From: Dastarcus helophoroides
Lineage: Eukaryota; Arthropoda; Insecta; Coleoptera; Bothrideridae
Direction of reading: 5' to 3'
DNA length: 64,000 nucleotides
Assembly: GCA_028583605.1 (NCBI GenBank)
Contig: CM053334.1
Span: forward strand, 20,102,118 to 20,166,117
The notes under the pieces are model-generated. The model ran no database searches. It saw only the letters and a program-made list of their open reading frames with translations, and had not been told where the DNA came from. Below are positions 46,801 through 55,867 of the stretch, one piece after another (position 1 is the first letter of the stretch; every line of letters begins with the position of its first letter). The translations under genes were made by a program, and so were the position numbers.

Positions 46801-48830
46801 TTTTCTTTCTTCCTTCCCTTCTTTCCTCGCCTTCGTTCCTTCCATATTTCCCTGGATTATTTACCTTCATTTATTCCTTCCTTTCCTACTTTCTCCCTTC
46901 TCTTCCTGTCGTTCTTCCCTTCTGCTTTCCATGCCCCTTCTTCCTCCCTCTATTTCTTGTTTTTCAGCTTTCCTTTCCCGTCTTCTTCCTTTGCGATCAT
47001 CCTTTCTCCCCCGTCTTCATCTTTTTCTTTCGTTTTTACCTTCCTTCTTTAAATTTGTCTTTCTTCATTGTCTTGCTCCCGTGCGTTTCTAACTTCCTTA
47101 CCTTCCGTTCGTCCTTCCATTATCCGATCCTATCTTGCTTTCCCCCTTCCCTGTATTCCCTCTATCATTCCCTCCCTTCCTGCCTCCTTTTCGTCATCAA
47201 CTACCCTCTTTTTTTCTTTCTTTTCCTTATTTTTTGATCTGCCTTTGTTCCCTCTGTGCCCTCTTTCTTTGCCTTTTTCCTTCATCATCTGCTTTCCTTG
47301 ATATCCCGTCTTTGGTCCTTCCTTTGTTTCTTTCACCTGTATCTTCCCGGTTCGTCTTTCTTTTTTCCCTGCTTTCCTTCCCATCTTTCCTGCTTTCCTT
47401 TCTTGTGGTCCTGCTTTTCCCCTTCCTTCCAACCGTGCATCAATCTAGCCACATGTCTCTATCTCTTTGAATCTCTCTTACCCGCGCCCGCGTTGTACCT
47501 AAAACAATTAAATGTATGTAAATATTTTTAGTTTTACAATATGGATTCGTGACGCTTTTCGTGGCAGCTTTCCCGTTGGCGCCGCTTTGCGCGCTGCTTA
47601 ATAACATAGCGGAAATTCGACTGGACGCTTACAAAATGGTGACCCAGGCCAGAAGGCCGTTGGCTGAGCGAGTGGAAGATATCGGTGCGTGGTATGGAAT
47701 ATTAAGGGCGATCACGTACGCCGCCGTCGTTTCTAATGTAATTTTATTAATTTCGCTTTCCCGAAATCAACATGTTATTAATGTTAATTTTGAAGGCTTT
47801 TGTGATTTCCTACACCAGCGATTTCATACCGAGAATGGTGTACCAATACAAATATTCACCGACGAATGACCTCAAGGGATACATCGACGCCTCCTTATCA
47901 GGTTGGTTACGTAGGTATCTGCGCTAAGGTTAAACTCATTCAATATTTTCAGTTTTCAACACGTCTGATTATCATGAGAATATGGGATCCGACGATGATT
48001 ACATCCCGGATATTTGTCAATATCGAGGTAGGTTTTAAACTCTTATTATTAATTTTATTACTATTCAAATTTTATCGTTTTTAAGCTAGGATTTTATGAT
48101 TTTGTCTGAATATTTTTTTAACTCAATATTCACTATTTTTTCTTCAAACTTTGCCGCAGGTTACAGAAATGGTCCTAACGAGGAGAAACCGTACGACCTC
48201 AGTCCCCAATATTGGCACGTGTTCGCTGCTCGACTAGCTTTCGTCGTCATTTTCGAGGTTAAACACAAATCTAATTCAGTCATCAAACTCTATAAAAAAT
48301 TGAAATACAAATCTTGTCCACCTGAAACCAAGAAAGATCTTTCTTAGTTTCAGAGGACAAGATTTGTACTTCAATTTTTGAAGATAACCAAGGACCAGTC
48401 CGTTTCACGAAACTCTATATAACTGTTTTTTAACATTTTTCAGCACGTAGTTTTCGCTTTGACCGGAATAATGCAGTATGTGATCCCGGACATTCCAACC
48501 GAACTCAAAACGCAAATTCAAAGGGAGACGATGCTGGCCAAAGAGGCGAAATACGAACAAGGCCTGAAAGGGGACCCCGACTACGACGATATAATTCATA
48601 ATTTGAGGGAAAACAATAACGCTTCTAGATCCGACGTGGCTGGTGGACACAATAGAGGTAAATCGGTTCCTAAATTTTAAAAAAAATGCTCTAAAAATGT
48701 TTGTTTAGGTATAAGGGGTTCATGGGCGCGACGCCTAAGTCGACTTTCTGATGGTCTTGATGCTCACGTTGACATAGACGGGGGAAAAAAGAAGACTTCG
48801 TTTGCGTCAACAGTTTGGGAAGTTACGTAG
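22820..48830 (+). CDS. Anoctamin (TMEM16 family) membrane protein, 21 exons
   Basis: Exons: 22820-22922, 29299-29532, 34279-34545, 34600-34634 (tentative), 35063-35239, 35993-36138, 40956-41055, 41106-41213, 41269-41474, 41777-41943, 41994-42211, 43668-43832, 43884-44027, 44221-44390, 44441-44580, 47532-47737, 47796-47901, 47953-48027, 48160-48257, 48444-48657, 48709-48830. Together they give 3201 nt, or 1066 aa, with matching phases throughout. The protein has a disordered Ser-rich N terminus, the dimerisation domain ([15 protein letters not shown] in exon 3; [11 protein letters not shown] in exon 8) and the ten-helix anoctamin domain from LEWARP onwards. ICDPYGP and CPLCD lie in the Cys-rich loop, and [16 protein letters not shown] and [12 protein letters not shown] are family signatures. 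ELCIQL and EIRLDA (Glu and Asp four apart) lie in the helices that bind Ca2+. It is either a Ca2+-activated anion channel or a lipid scramblase; the sequence alone does not decide. A 5-codon uORF (22784-22798) precedes the start. Confidence 0.93.
23437..23840 (+). repeat. Two left-end fragments of the CAGNGGCGGCC family
   Basis: CAGAGGCGTCCTTAG at 23437 and CAGGGGTGGCCTTAACC at 23761 each begin about 75 bp of sequence (…GGGTAGATCTT…GTCTTTGTGGAATT) shared with the element end at 24209. No right ends face them at short distance. Confidence 0.7.
23846..24208. repeat. Dispersed 360-bp repeat, copy B
   Basis: Near copy of 9669-10030, in the same orientation. In copy A the sequence continues past GGGTAC, but here it is cut by the CAGGGGCGGCC end at 24209. 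That marks 24209 as a true insertion boundary. Confidence 0.8.
25326..25450. repeat. Unique core shared with the 3.2 kb element
   Basis: A stretch containing ATTATTGAACGCACCCTACT and AGTGGTGG(A/G) matches 38585-38710 at most positions. In both places a T-rich array lies to the left and an A-rich array to the right. A third partial match lies at about 39081-39150. No coding frame is evident. Confidence 0.8.
26494..27200. repeat. 151-bp tandem repeat, about 5 units
   Basis: Units contain TTTCGTCAAAAAACTATTAA, GAAAATGTCTACAAG and TTTTAAAGACAAAATCTCC. Period is about 151 bp (unit starts near 26494, 26650, 26801, 26950, 27100). A single diverged copy sits at 8066-8200 in the 4.1 kb element. Short Met-Lys-rich ORFs here are artefacts. 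Confidence 0.9.
28045..28069. repeat. (GATA)n microsatellite
   Basis: About six TAGA units in a row. Confidence 0.95.
28224..28697 (-). mobile_element. Solo LTR, interrupted by a non-LTR 3' fragment
   Basis: From about 28500 to 28697 the minus strand starts TGTAACAAAATG, carries CTATAAATAGGC as a TATA box and then TCAGTTGGTTAGTTAG, and is clearly related to 30086-30643 and 40110-40305. The distal part (about 28275-28480) is replaced by the 3' end of the non-LTR family seen at 4250-4540. The left boundary near 28224 is uncertain. Confidence 0.6.
28300..28470 (-). pseudogene. 3' end of a truncated non-LTR element
   Basis: Reverse-complemented, this matches the 3' coding/UTR end of the fragment at 4380-4545, including AACTTCTACAAGAGTTTGAA-like sequence and GGTGGACGAAGAGAAACACG. 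Confidence 0.75.
30086..30643 (-). mobile_element. Solo LTR with 4-bp target duplication
   Basis: The 558-bp element has TG...CA ends and is flanked by ATAT at 30082-30085 and 30644-30647. On the minus strand a TATATAAG box lies near 30461-30470, an initiator-like GTTAGTCC downstream of it, and AATAAA near the distal end, the order expected of an LTR. A Gypsy or BEL type is likely from size and duplication length. It lies in anoctamin intron 2, antisense to the gene. Confidence 0.75.
30705..32946 (+). mobile_element. DD41D mariner-type transposon with about 420-bp inverted repeats
   Basis: Flanking TATA at 30701-30704 and 32947-32950 contains the TA target duplication. The ends CAGGGTTTTAC and, reversed, GAGGGTGTTAC open very long inverted repeats (30705-31125 and 32522-32946) that are nearly identical. 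The transposase gene lies between them. The high similarity of the arms suggests a young insertion, in anoctamin intron 2, in sense orientation. Confidence 0.88.
31343..32422 (+). pseudogene. Mariner-family transposase (DD41D), two frameshifts
   Basis: Three overlapping frames (31343-31573, then from about 31545 to 31992, then 31967-32422) make one transposase of about 360 residues. The N terminus is a helix-turn-helix of the DUF4817 type common in insects. Catalytic residues are the Asp in LFTDETGF, the Asp in MHDGAPAHF, and the Asp in NPLDFYLW; 41 residues separate the last two, hence DD41D (rosa-like group of the Tc1/mariner superfamily). Frame breaks are one near 31540 (LEGQ versus RRPN) and one at a 9-T run at 31975-31983, where 8 T would keep the frame. 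Either could be a recent mutation or a sequencing error, so an intact copy may exist elsewhere in the genome. Confidence 0.85.
33155..33730. repeat. 288-bp tandem duplication
   Basis: ACTCTCATATCTTCCAAACC occurs at about 33165 and again about 288 bp later, and the following sequence (CAATTTGGTTTTC..., CACACTCCA) is repeated in step. Confidence 0.8.
33725..34010 (+). pseudogene. Zinc-knuckle 3' end of a non-LTR retrotransposon
   Basis: The frame from 33722 reads [20 protein letters not shown] and ends FLNKVG at a TAA at 33892-33894. It is a CCHC-type C terminus as in RNase H-bearing non-LTR elements, followed by a 3' UTR with GTAGCACAATGGACCCGAAA. It is 5'-truncated and unrelated in sequence to the two families at 0-4.5 kb. 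Confidence 0.75.
34600..34634 (+). other. Tentative 35-nt anoctamin micro-exon
   Basis: Exon 3 ends in phase 1 while exon 5 (35063) must start in phase 0, because a TAG precedes it in frame. A 35-nt segment between an excellent acceptor (T-run then CACCAG) and an excellent donor (GTAAGT at 34635) repairs the phase exactly. The 12 encoded residues are not conserved family residues that I recognise, so the alternative is an undetected donor in exon 3. Confidence 0.45.
34866..35056. repeat. 19-bp tandem array abutting an anoctamin acceptor
   Basis: About ten units of ACAACATTCGAGTTTTTTT run directly into TTTTTTTCATTAG, the 3' splice site of the exon at 35063. The last unit supplies the polypyrimidine tract. 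Confidence 0.9.
35284..35724. mobile_element. Fold-back element, copy 2, with 12-bp target duplication
   Basis: CACTGTTTCTTG is perfectly duplicated at 35272-35283 and 35725-35736. The element starts TGCAAGTAGAATGC and ends GTGCATTAGAAT. The stretch starting GCACAGACCAATAGG (about 35440) is inverted at about 35600-35720, making a long hairpin around GACAAGTACTAAAACATC. It is the reverse-orientation relative of 12065-12613 and lies in an anoctamin intron 45 bp after an exon. Confidence 0.85.
36177..39376. mobile_element. 3.2 kb non-coding element with hAT-like ends and AAATTTCGA arrays
   Basis: A 16-bp inverted end CAGGCACGTAGCCAGG is present at both sides, flanked by AGTTGATT (36169-36176) and AGTCGATT (39377-39384), a 7/8 match of hAT length. 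G/C homopolymers lie just inside each end. The interior is a T-run/AAATTTCGAC array (about 36540-38590), the shared unique core (38585-38710) and a short A-run array, with no transposase. A near-perfect inverted repeat lies at about 36573-36730. It is in anoctamin intron 6, 30 bp downstream of the exon 6 donor. Confidence 0.8.
38585..38710. repeat. Unique core, second copy
   Basis: Matches 25326-25450 and again lies where the array changes from T-rich to A-rich. Confidence 0.8.
39385..39447. repeat. 63-nt hairpin with 29-bp arms
   Basis: CCATAGAAGGTTTCACC... (39385-39413) and its inverse (39419-39447) pair with a single mismatch around a 5-nt loop. The hairpin starts directly after the right target duplication of the 3.2 kb element, within the transcribed anoctamin intron. 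It has the size of a pre-miRNA stem but could equally be a fold-back remnant. Confidence 0.8.
40110..40305 (-). mobile_element. LTR fragment, same family as 28224 and 30086
   Basis: Minus-strand TGTAA start at 40305, GATAATGAATTAAACAGC block and TCTATAAATACACGG box match the other two copies. The part downstream of the TATA box is missing. Confidence 0.7.
40795..40885. repeat. 21-bp tandem repeat upstream of an anoctamin exon
   Basis: Four to five units of CTGTTCTGAACTGATATTGG end about 70 bp before the exon at 40956. Degenerate relatives (CTGATGCACGAG-like) are scattered from 39760 onwards. Confidence 0.85.
41640..41776 (+). repeat. 23-bp tandem repeat of a 3' splice site
   Basis: Five copies of TATAAAATTGCAGCAAC-like units (period 23 bp in the last copies) lie directly before the true acceptor TTAAATTGCAG at 41776. 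Each unit reproduces the acceptor AATTGCAG followed by CA, so five decoy 3' splice sites precede exon 10. Confidence 0.85.
42212..43667. other. Anoctamin intron 11, no repeat recognised
   Basis: About 1.45 kb between phase-0 exons. I see no mobile-element ends or coding signals. Confidence 0.5.
44640..47470. repeat. 2.8 kb polypyrimidine (TTCC/TTTC) tract in anoctamin intron 15
   Basis: The sense strand is nearly pure C and T for most of 2.8 kb. It has higher-order units of 100-150 bp built from CTTCTTTCCTCGCATTCC, TTCTTCGTTCCTCCC and TTGGCCTTCGTTCC, plus a pure (TTCC)n run near 46190-46320. The array fills almost the whole intron between exons 44441-44580 and 47532-47737. Long Ser/Phe/Leu/Pro frames are composition artefacts. 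Confidence 0.95.
48297..48420. repeat. Fold-back hairpin repeat, copy 2
   Basis: AATTGAAATACAAATCTTGTC ends in a loopless palindrome AAGAAAGATCTTTCTT and returns as GACAAGATTTGTACTTCAATT, with a GAAGATAACCAAGGACC tail. It fills most of the short intron before the exon at 48444. Confidence 0.8.
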
Positions 48831-48922
48831 CATTTACAGATTGCAAAACTCCTTTCAGTGTACATATTATAAATAGGGTAATATAATTTTTTCATAATGA
48901 ATGCCTCGTCTTTCATTGGTAC

Positions 48923-48928
48923 AATAAA
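48923..48928 (+). promoter_or_regulatory. Likely anoctamin poly(A) signal
   Basis: AATAAA, 93 bp after the stop codon. A second AATAAA lies near 48957. Confidence 0.5.
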
Positions 48929-48959
48929 AATTAGCGCAACAAAGGTAAACCAACTCAAA

Positions 48960-51900
48960 TAAAACCAATTAAAATCACCTTGTTTTAAATCTGTAAGAGA
49001 TTTTGAAACACAAGAAATAAAATCTGGAGACTGGGGTGGAGATAAAATGATTTTTGACGAACAAGCTCATAAGTTTGGCAAATCTTTTGAAAATGTTCTA
49101 TATTTTACAAATGAAATATATAATAAAAATAATAAGTTTCCAATGAACATCTGGTTCTGAGTTTCGCTAACTTTGGTTCCTAATTATAGCACTATAGTTT
49201 TGCTTTATTATGATTTACACATAATCGCAGAACATAAAGTTCATTTCAGATAAATCTGCAAAAGAGTAGACTGTGGACTTCTAATTTTGTAGGTGGCAAC
49301 AACAAGAACTAGTAATATTTAGACATGGTCGTGTGGCAGCACTGTGACATTTCTTAATGGCGTTCTATGTTCTTAAAATCCTAACCTAAACATTATTAAA
49401 TATTTTGATTTGATGTCGATTGTCTTAAGAGTGATTCTTTTATATTTGATGTCAATTTCTGCTAAAATTATTAAATTGTGAGTAATAGTAATGAAATAAT
49501 ATGGAAAACATTTTTTCCGATTATTTCTACCAAACAACCCCGGGCAACACAATCATCAAAATATTTAAACGTGAGGCCAGCTAGTGATTTTTTTAATAAC
49601 TTTTCTAAATCTAAAGGTTAATTTAATACTTCATCAACTACTCTTATAATGCAGCTTTATCTGGAATGGACTATATTATAATTTGCTGATGATCATAGAA
49701 CATATAAAAAGTCGACTATTATATTATTCAAGCTTAGGACGATTGAAATGAATTTAATGTAACGAAATTCGGGACGAACTGTTCCTACAAATATTAAAAA
49801 ACCTTTTCCTTCACTTATTAAAGTAGACAAAAGAAAATGCATTAAAATTCTAAACGGTCTAATTGTACGATGAAATAACCTAATTAGATTCATCAGTAAT
49901 TAATTTGTTTACGAAATAAAGTAAAAATATACGTAATAATACCACTTATCTTTGAGATATATCTGAAAAGATAGTCATTCAGATATAAATATTTAATACA
50001 TTATGCGCGACGCTTATTACGTATTATAAATTGGAGATTAATATTGTTAATTGGGCGTTTGAGTGACAATTGATTCAACTTCGACTTTTAATCACAAAAC
50101 TACTAAACGATAAAAAACAAAAATATAAAACTCTGAATAATCGACTGAATACAAATCAGCTCCCAAAATCTATTGGCAATTTTACCTACCTTCTATGTGT
50201 TCTTCTAATAACAAACCCAAAGACAACAAACCTTTAAACACAAATAAATTCAACTGAAAAGGTTACAAATGGCCGTCTATGAATTGAATTGTTCCATAGA
50301 TACCAACATGATACCAATTAGCCAGGTATGATATTCTATGGAATCGGTAGTTATTCATTGGGCCTCATTTTTTTTAATCGTCCCTACTAATTAATTGATC
50401 TACCTATCGAAAAAGTTCAATTGATATTTGGAGCAAGGTTTATAAATTAATAACCAATAAAGATGAAATATTACAGAATATTCGTTTCTGTGAATTGGAA
50501 ATTACTGAAAAATTACTATTAAAATTGCATTAAAATTATTTGAATTAGTAATTGGGCATTATAATCTACCGGCCATTATGCCTTCCGTCAAAACGTATTA
50601 ATATTACAGTAATTAATCTGTAATTTCTACCGATTTCTTGTAAGCGATAATGGCCATAACCACGACAATATGGCTAATATGGCGCCGTCATTTGAACGAC
50701 TCTGAATATGTATAGAAATAATTCTGAAAATTTTGCATGCAACACGTAAGACGTAAGTAAAAGCTAAACATGCCCCTACCTGATAAAAAATGCAGACACA
50801 AAATGCAGATGCAGAAAATTGACGTCTCACCAACTCAAATCTAATCCACAGCGCAGCTCAAAACAATAGACCTGGCGTAACTCAAAACGTAATAAAGCCA
50901 AGACAAGCCAGAGACACAGTATGGACACAGCATAGATATTAGCTTACGCATACAGTAGCGACAAAGTCCTAAAATTTTGTCACGAATTTTGTTTGCTCAT
51001 GCGTCAATTTGCACAATCCCGAACATGGCGTCGCAGTGTTCTATGATAACCAGAAATAAGATCTATGGTCGTTGGGTAACTAAATGTCAGTTGAGAGTTG
51101 CCAAGTGTTCGGGAAAATCAGCACTTGAGCAAATATGATTTTTTATTTTACGTTCATATGTTATTCATTCATGGCAAAAATGTAAGACAATTTATCTACA
51201 TTTATGGATGTTCTAGAAATTTTAGGGATTTTCATCCGAATTGTGGGATTGTTCGCGAATAATGTTTAGGTCATCTGGCAACACTGTATCAGTTTTATTT
51301 AAATGTCAGTCTTGTTATAATTCATTGCGCTAATAAGATGAAATCAAATAAAAAAGAAAATAGGAGAATTTATTCGTTCTAATTATAAATGTAAGTCTAA
51401 CGGCAATAATAATTTGATAAAATCAGCTTCTTTTTAATTTCGAAAAGACGGCAAACGATAATATTCGGGTACACCCAATTTGTTTTATTAAAAAAAAAAC
51501 TTTTATTATACTCGCATTTACGAGTTGTATACAAAAAAAATAAACAAGTTGTTTCCTGCAGAAATTATTTTGTTGCCAGTCACAATCTGTGTTTAGTTTT
51601 TCTTTGTGTATTCTTTATACTTATTAGGTTAGAAGTTAGGTTAGTAATTACAAAAAACACATTATTTAAAAATACACGAGAACTAGTATTTTTGGACTAT
51701 TTGTAAAGTAGTAAATTACAATTTAAACGGTAAAAACTATTGAAATTAATAAACTTGATGGTTTTGTTTAATAAATAAATTGAAATTTTCGTGGGCGCGT
51801 ACAATCCCCAACATGGCTGACTCCATTGAAGGTCAACGATTTTAGTATGGTTATCTCGTTGATTGAATATGTATTCAATCAACGGTTATCTAGAAGGTAA

Positions 51901-52346
51901 GGTTGTGTTACGCCGTACTTTGAAAATGGGATTGAAAACCTTCCACTGTTCGCAGCGCCATATATTACTCCACAAATACATACACCACAGAGCTCTATTT
52001 TATCGTAGGTCAAACATTGCCAAACGAGTAGTTAAAACGTACACCTAATAGACAAGTAGTTTTAACTTCAGCGGTGGACGTTTCTTCCTGAATAAAGGAT
52101 GTTTTAAACACGCTTTCCTGGGAAAAGCCCAAAAAAAGGTTAACATGACAGCGATGTGATAGATTGGATACATTGTACCTACGACTATCATCATCCATTG
52201 AAATCAGTAGGTTCAATTTAAGCTCTCATTTTAGTTTTTGCACAATATTTGCTGGTAATACACAACAGAGGCCGCTGATGTCAGTGGGTGGTAATCAATC
52301 CCATTTTCATCCGACAAATTACGTTACCGATTCAACTCCTTCTTAT
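48960..52346. other. AT-rich intergenic DNA, no gene recognised
   Basis: No credible ORF or exon pair. Scattered CAGTGTTGCCA-like motifs (for example the inverted one ending at 51289) hint at old MITE ends. A small palindrome lies at 51857-51884. Confidence 0.5.
51849..51891. repeat. Palindrome flanked by 8-bp direct repeats
   Basis: CGTTGATTGAATA and its inverse pair around a 2-base loop (51857-51884), and GGTTATCT occurs immediately on both sides (51849-51856 and 51884-51891, sharing one base with the palindrome). Confidence 0.8.
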
Positions 52347-52925
52347 CAGTGTTGCCAGTGGTAGCGGAATTCCGCCATTGGTAGCGACTTTTGAAGTATT
52401 TAGCGACGTAGCGGCGGCGACGATCAAGTAGCGGAATTTTGAGGGCGCCCAAATTTTTACATATTTAATTTTAAAAACCGAGTCAAGGTTAAATAAACTA
52501 GTTGTTGAAAAACTTACATGACGATTTATTCAGTGGTGCCATCTGACCGAGAGCAGTTGACAACAATTTTACGTGTAGAAAGTCAATCACAGTCATTGCA
52601 GAAATCTTTCGAAAATTTAATTTTTATTTTTCTTATGGAAAAATATGTATTTTCCCGAAGATATTCGACGACTTTGAAGCTATTCAAAATAGCTCTCAGC
52701 TAGGGCGGTAGTTGTTTTTTAGTCTTAGTTAGCAATGTTTATTTTAAAATTAAACGAAAGGTTTTTTTTTAATATTTTTGGCTTTAATTACCTCCCGAAG
52801 GTAAAAATATGTATTTATTTTTCAAGGTCAAGTTTTTTTGTAGAATTCTTTACCCTTCTTGTGGTGGGTAGCGGAATTTTAGAGATCCGATAGCGACATT
52901 TGTCATTGAACCACTGGCGACACTG
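52347..52925. mobile_element. hAT-type MITE with perfect 8-bp target duplication
   Basis: CTTCTTAT is perfectly duplicated at 52339-52346 and 52926-52933. The ends are CAGTGTTGCCAGTGGTAGCG and, reversed, CAGTGTCGCCAGTGGTTC. Repeated TAGCGGAATTTT blocks lie near both ends. Length is 579 bp and there is no transposase. Confidence 0.9.
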
Positions 52926-55867
52926 CTTCTTATAGAACTCCCTAGATTTTAGCTACTTCAAAAAGCCAAGAAAAGCCAGAGGCACATCGCACACTTAAGT
53001 ATGAGTTGATATCTATGCACAAATTTTTACACGACACGAATTTTTAGAACTGACGCACTGGTGAATAACAACTGCAAACAAATCACTAAACCACAAAACA
53101 TAAACACTAATCGCATATGCACCAAGCGCATAATAAGCAGCTTATGTGAAAGATTCGGACTTCATTTCCTTTACTGCTGATAAATTCAGAAACAATCACG
53201 GAGAAAGATGAGTTAACATAGATCTACCAGATCACAAAACATATATATTAAGAAGGACAGGTTACATTTACAGCGAGAGCAACGAAGTGACAGAAGTGGA
53301 TGGCAATACGCGCCATTTTCAAATTCAAATTTTGGGTGAAATTACTGCATTTTCCATTGTAACTAAAAAATTTGACGTTTTATTTTTGCACAATGAAAAT
53401 GTCACAACGTATGGTTTAATTAAAAATAAGACGTAATTTTTTTTAGCTAAGGTGGAAAATTCATTAATAATTAATGTACTTAATGGTTAATATGCTAAAC
53501 AGAAAATGAATAATACAAAATATATAATAGACAGATGTTTTATTGGTTCAAGATAAAAAACATTGTAAAAAACTTAGCAATATGTATTAAAATACAACTT
53601 ACATAATAAACGGAATATTAAAATATGAATTACAACATGCTATGCACAGTAAGTATGTAACAAATGTAAAAAACATTCTCATGAACTAATGACAACTAGA
53701 ACTAATTCTTTCTTGTGTGTCGTAAAAGTCCCAGGAGCAAATCATAAAAAATAAATAAATAAATCAATAAGTAATAAAGGGAATAAAACGCAATTAGAAA
53801 TTTCGACACAAGAAAATTAACACTTATTGGGCATCCTAAATAAAATCTGTTTTACTTAAACTTTTTTATGAACCAATTTACAAACAAGTTTAATGTTTTT
53901 ATTAATAAATTTGGTTAAACATAAATTAGAATCATAGCAAAAGGGAATAACTACAAAACTCACCATGAGATTTTTTAAAGTTATCTATCAAACTGTATTT
54001 GTTGAAAAACTAATAGTACATTACATGAATTTCATCTGAATAAGTAGAGGAAGCAGTTTGTTAATTATGAAGAGGATTACTTACCGCAAAATTGTTGTTT
54101 ACATCAATAACACACGCCATAACCATATATGGTCATAATTTCCTTCGTTAAGTCGTTCAACTGACAGATGACGGAAAGCAGATCTTAAACGACAGATTTC
54201 CAACCTAATCTATATGTACCTCACTTGAACATTAATGAATTATAATAACCTTTCTCATTTTGACACTGTGTAGCAACAATTTTACAATCAAAAACTGCCG
54301 GCAGGCAATTTGACATAAGTGGATGGCATGACAATTCGGCTTGTTTCGCACCCTCTCCTATTACTTTCACCACCATGTACCAGATCTTCCACAGAAGTTA
54401 ACCTTACACTCGAAACACGGTCAATAATCCGTTACTCGAAGCTTAAGATTCATGTAATTTCGTACAACTATTTTAAAACCAGTAAACAATTCGATTCAAG
54501 TTTATATGACACAATTTCAAGCGGTGTACCAGTCCAAAATAAACGATTTTTATGAACATTTCAAAAGTAATCGGCACAAAACATATATATGTAATCGGGT
54601 TTGGTCAGTGTTGCCAACTATTAAGATTTCATCAGTTTCCGTCTATGGTAAAAACGTAAAGCCCACAAGAATTTGTAATATTGTCAAATATTACCAATAT
54701 TTACATTATATCGTTAATAGTTTTGAATCACGAACCTCTATAGCCGTTTATAGAGGTTAGTGTTTTGAATTGTTACAAATATCATAGAAATTATGAACCA
54801 TAAAACTTTTATAACTTTTGGAACACAGACTAATAAAGTAGATCAGCAACTATAACGGAAAGGATGCATTTCTATACCGCCATTTTAACTCCAAATATCC
54901 AAGCGATATTAATAATTAATTTGAATGAAATTCTTATTTATAATTATGGAACGGCAAGCTTGTTTTGATTAAAAAATCAACCAACAGCCAACATTTAAAT
55001 ATTTTATTTATTATAATGCAGAATTAGCAAAACAAGTGATACAGGGAGCTTTTAATTGTAGTAATGGATGTTGATCAATATTATGGGTAACTCTGCTACC
55101 CCAATTTTAATAACTATTGTCTATAGTTGCTGTTATACTTTCAATTCTCAGTTTTATCACTTTAAAAGCACTTGGTTTGTCTTTTGCTTTGAAGTTATCT
55201 CATTTTGATTGCTTCTAAACCGTCCAATTTTAATTGTAAAATATCTTATTTTACTCAAATCTTTGGTATTTTCAGATGCATTTATGTGTATCTTATTTTG
55301 ACATTCAAAAAATAATCTTCAGTTTTTAAATTTCTTCATAATTCATTAAGTTTATTTATTAAAAATGCAGCAAAACAATAATTAACGTTGATCTGTTTAA
55401 GCGTTGATTCAATATCAGTCAACGATGTAATTAATTCGATGTTAGTCCATTATTAAATCTACTAGCATGATCTGATTGATGCAATAGCGTAATCAGAGAC
55501 TATAAGGAAAGCATAATATTCAAATGGACCGATAATCATAAACTCATTCATAACGCGTCGGTTTCTTGACTTTGCAAATAGATGGTAACATATTGTTTTC
55601 CCCAGGATCGGAAAAGTTCAATTCACTGTAAACAATTGGAAAAATAATTTGCATATTACGCAAAATGTACCGATTTATCTTTCGTTGTTGAATGCCGAAA
55701 ACAAACACTTTTATTTATAATGATAATTTTTAATTTGCGCTTAATATGAAAAACGCATAGAATTATCAGATTAAAACTGCATTACTGTGATTGCTTTCTT
55801 AGTGATTTGATGTATATAATGGGATGCGATCTCGTTCATTGTCATTTTCTTTGTCCGTCTCGTGTTG
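52926..55867. other. Intergenic DNA upstream of phosphatase 2
   Basis: No gene recognised. An isolated CAGTGTTGCCAACT end-like motif lies at 54607 without a partner. The last 60 bp hold the predicted promoter of the next gene. Confidence 0.45.
55813..55840 (+). promoter_or_regulatory. Predicted core promoter of phosphatase 2
   Basis: TATATAAT at 55813-55820, with a weak TTCATTG initiator about 25 bp downstream (A at 55838). The ATG lies at 55868. The spacing resembles phosphatase 1 but the initiator is less good. Confidence 0.4.

Noticed and set aside
44606..47531. ORFs of up to 500 codons rich in Ser, Phe, Leu and Pro
   Set aside because: Composition artefact of a CT-only intron; overlapping frames are equally open.
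51275..54620. A second CAGTGTTGCCA element between 51289 and 54607
   Set aside because: The two motifs point in unsuitable directions, are 3.3 kb apart, and no 8-bp duplication was found.
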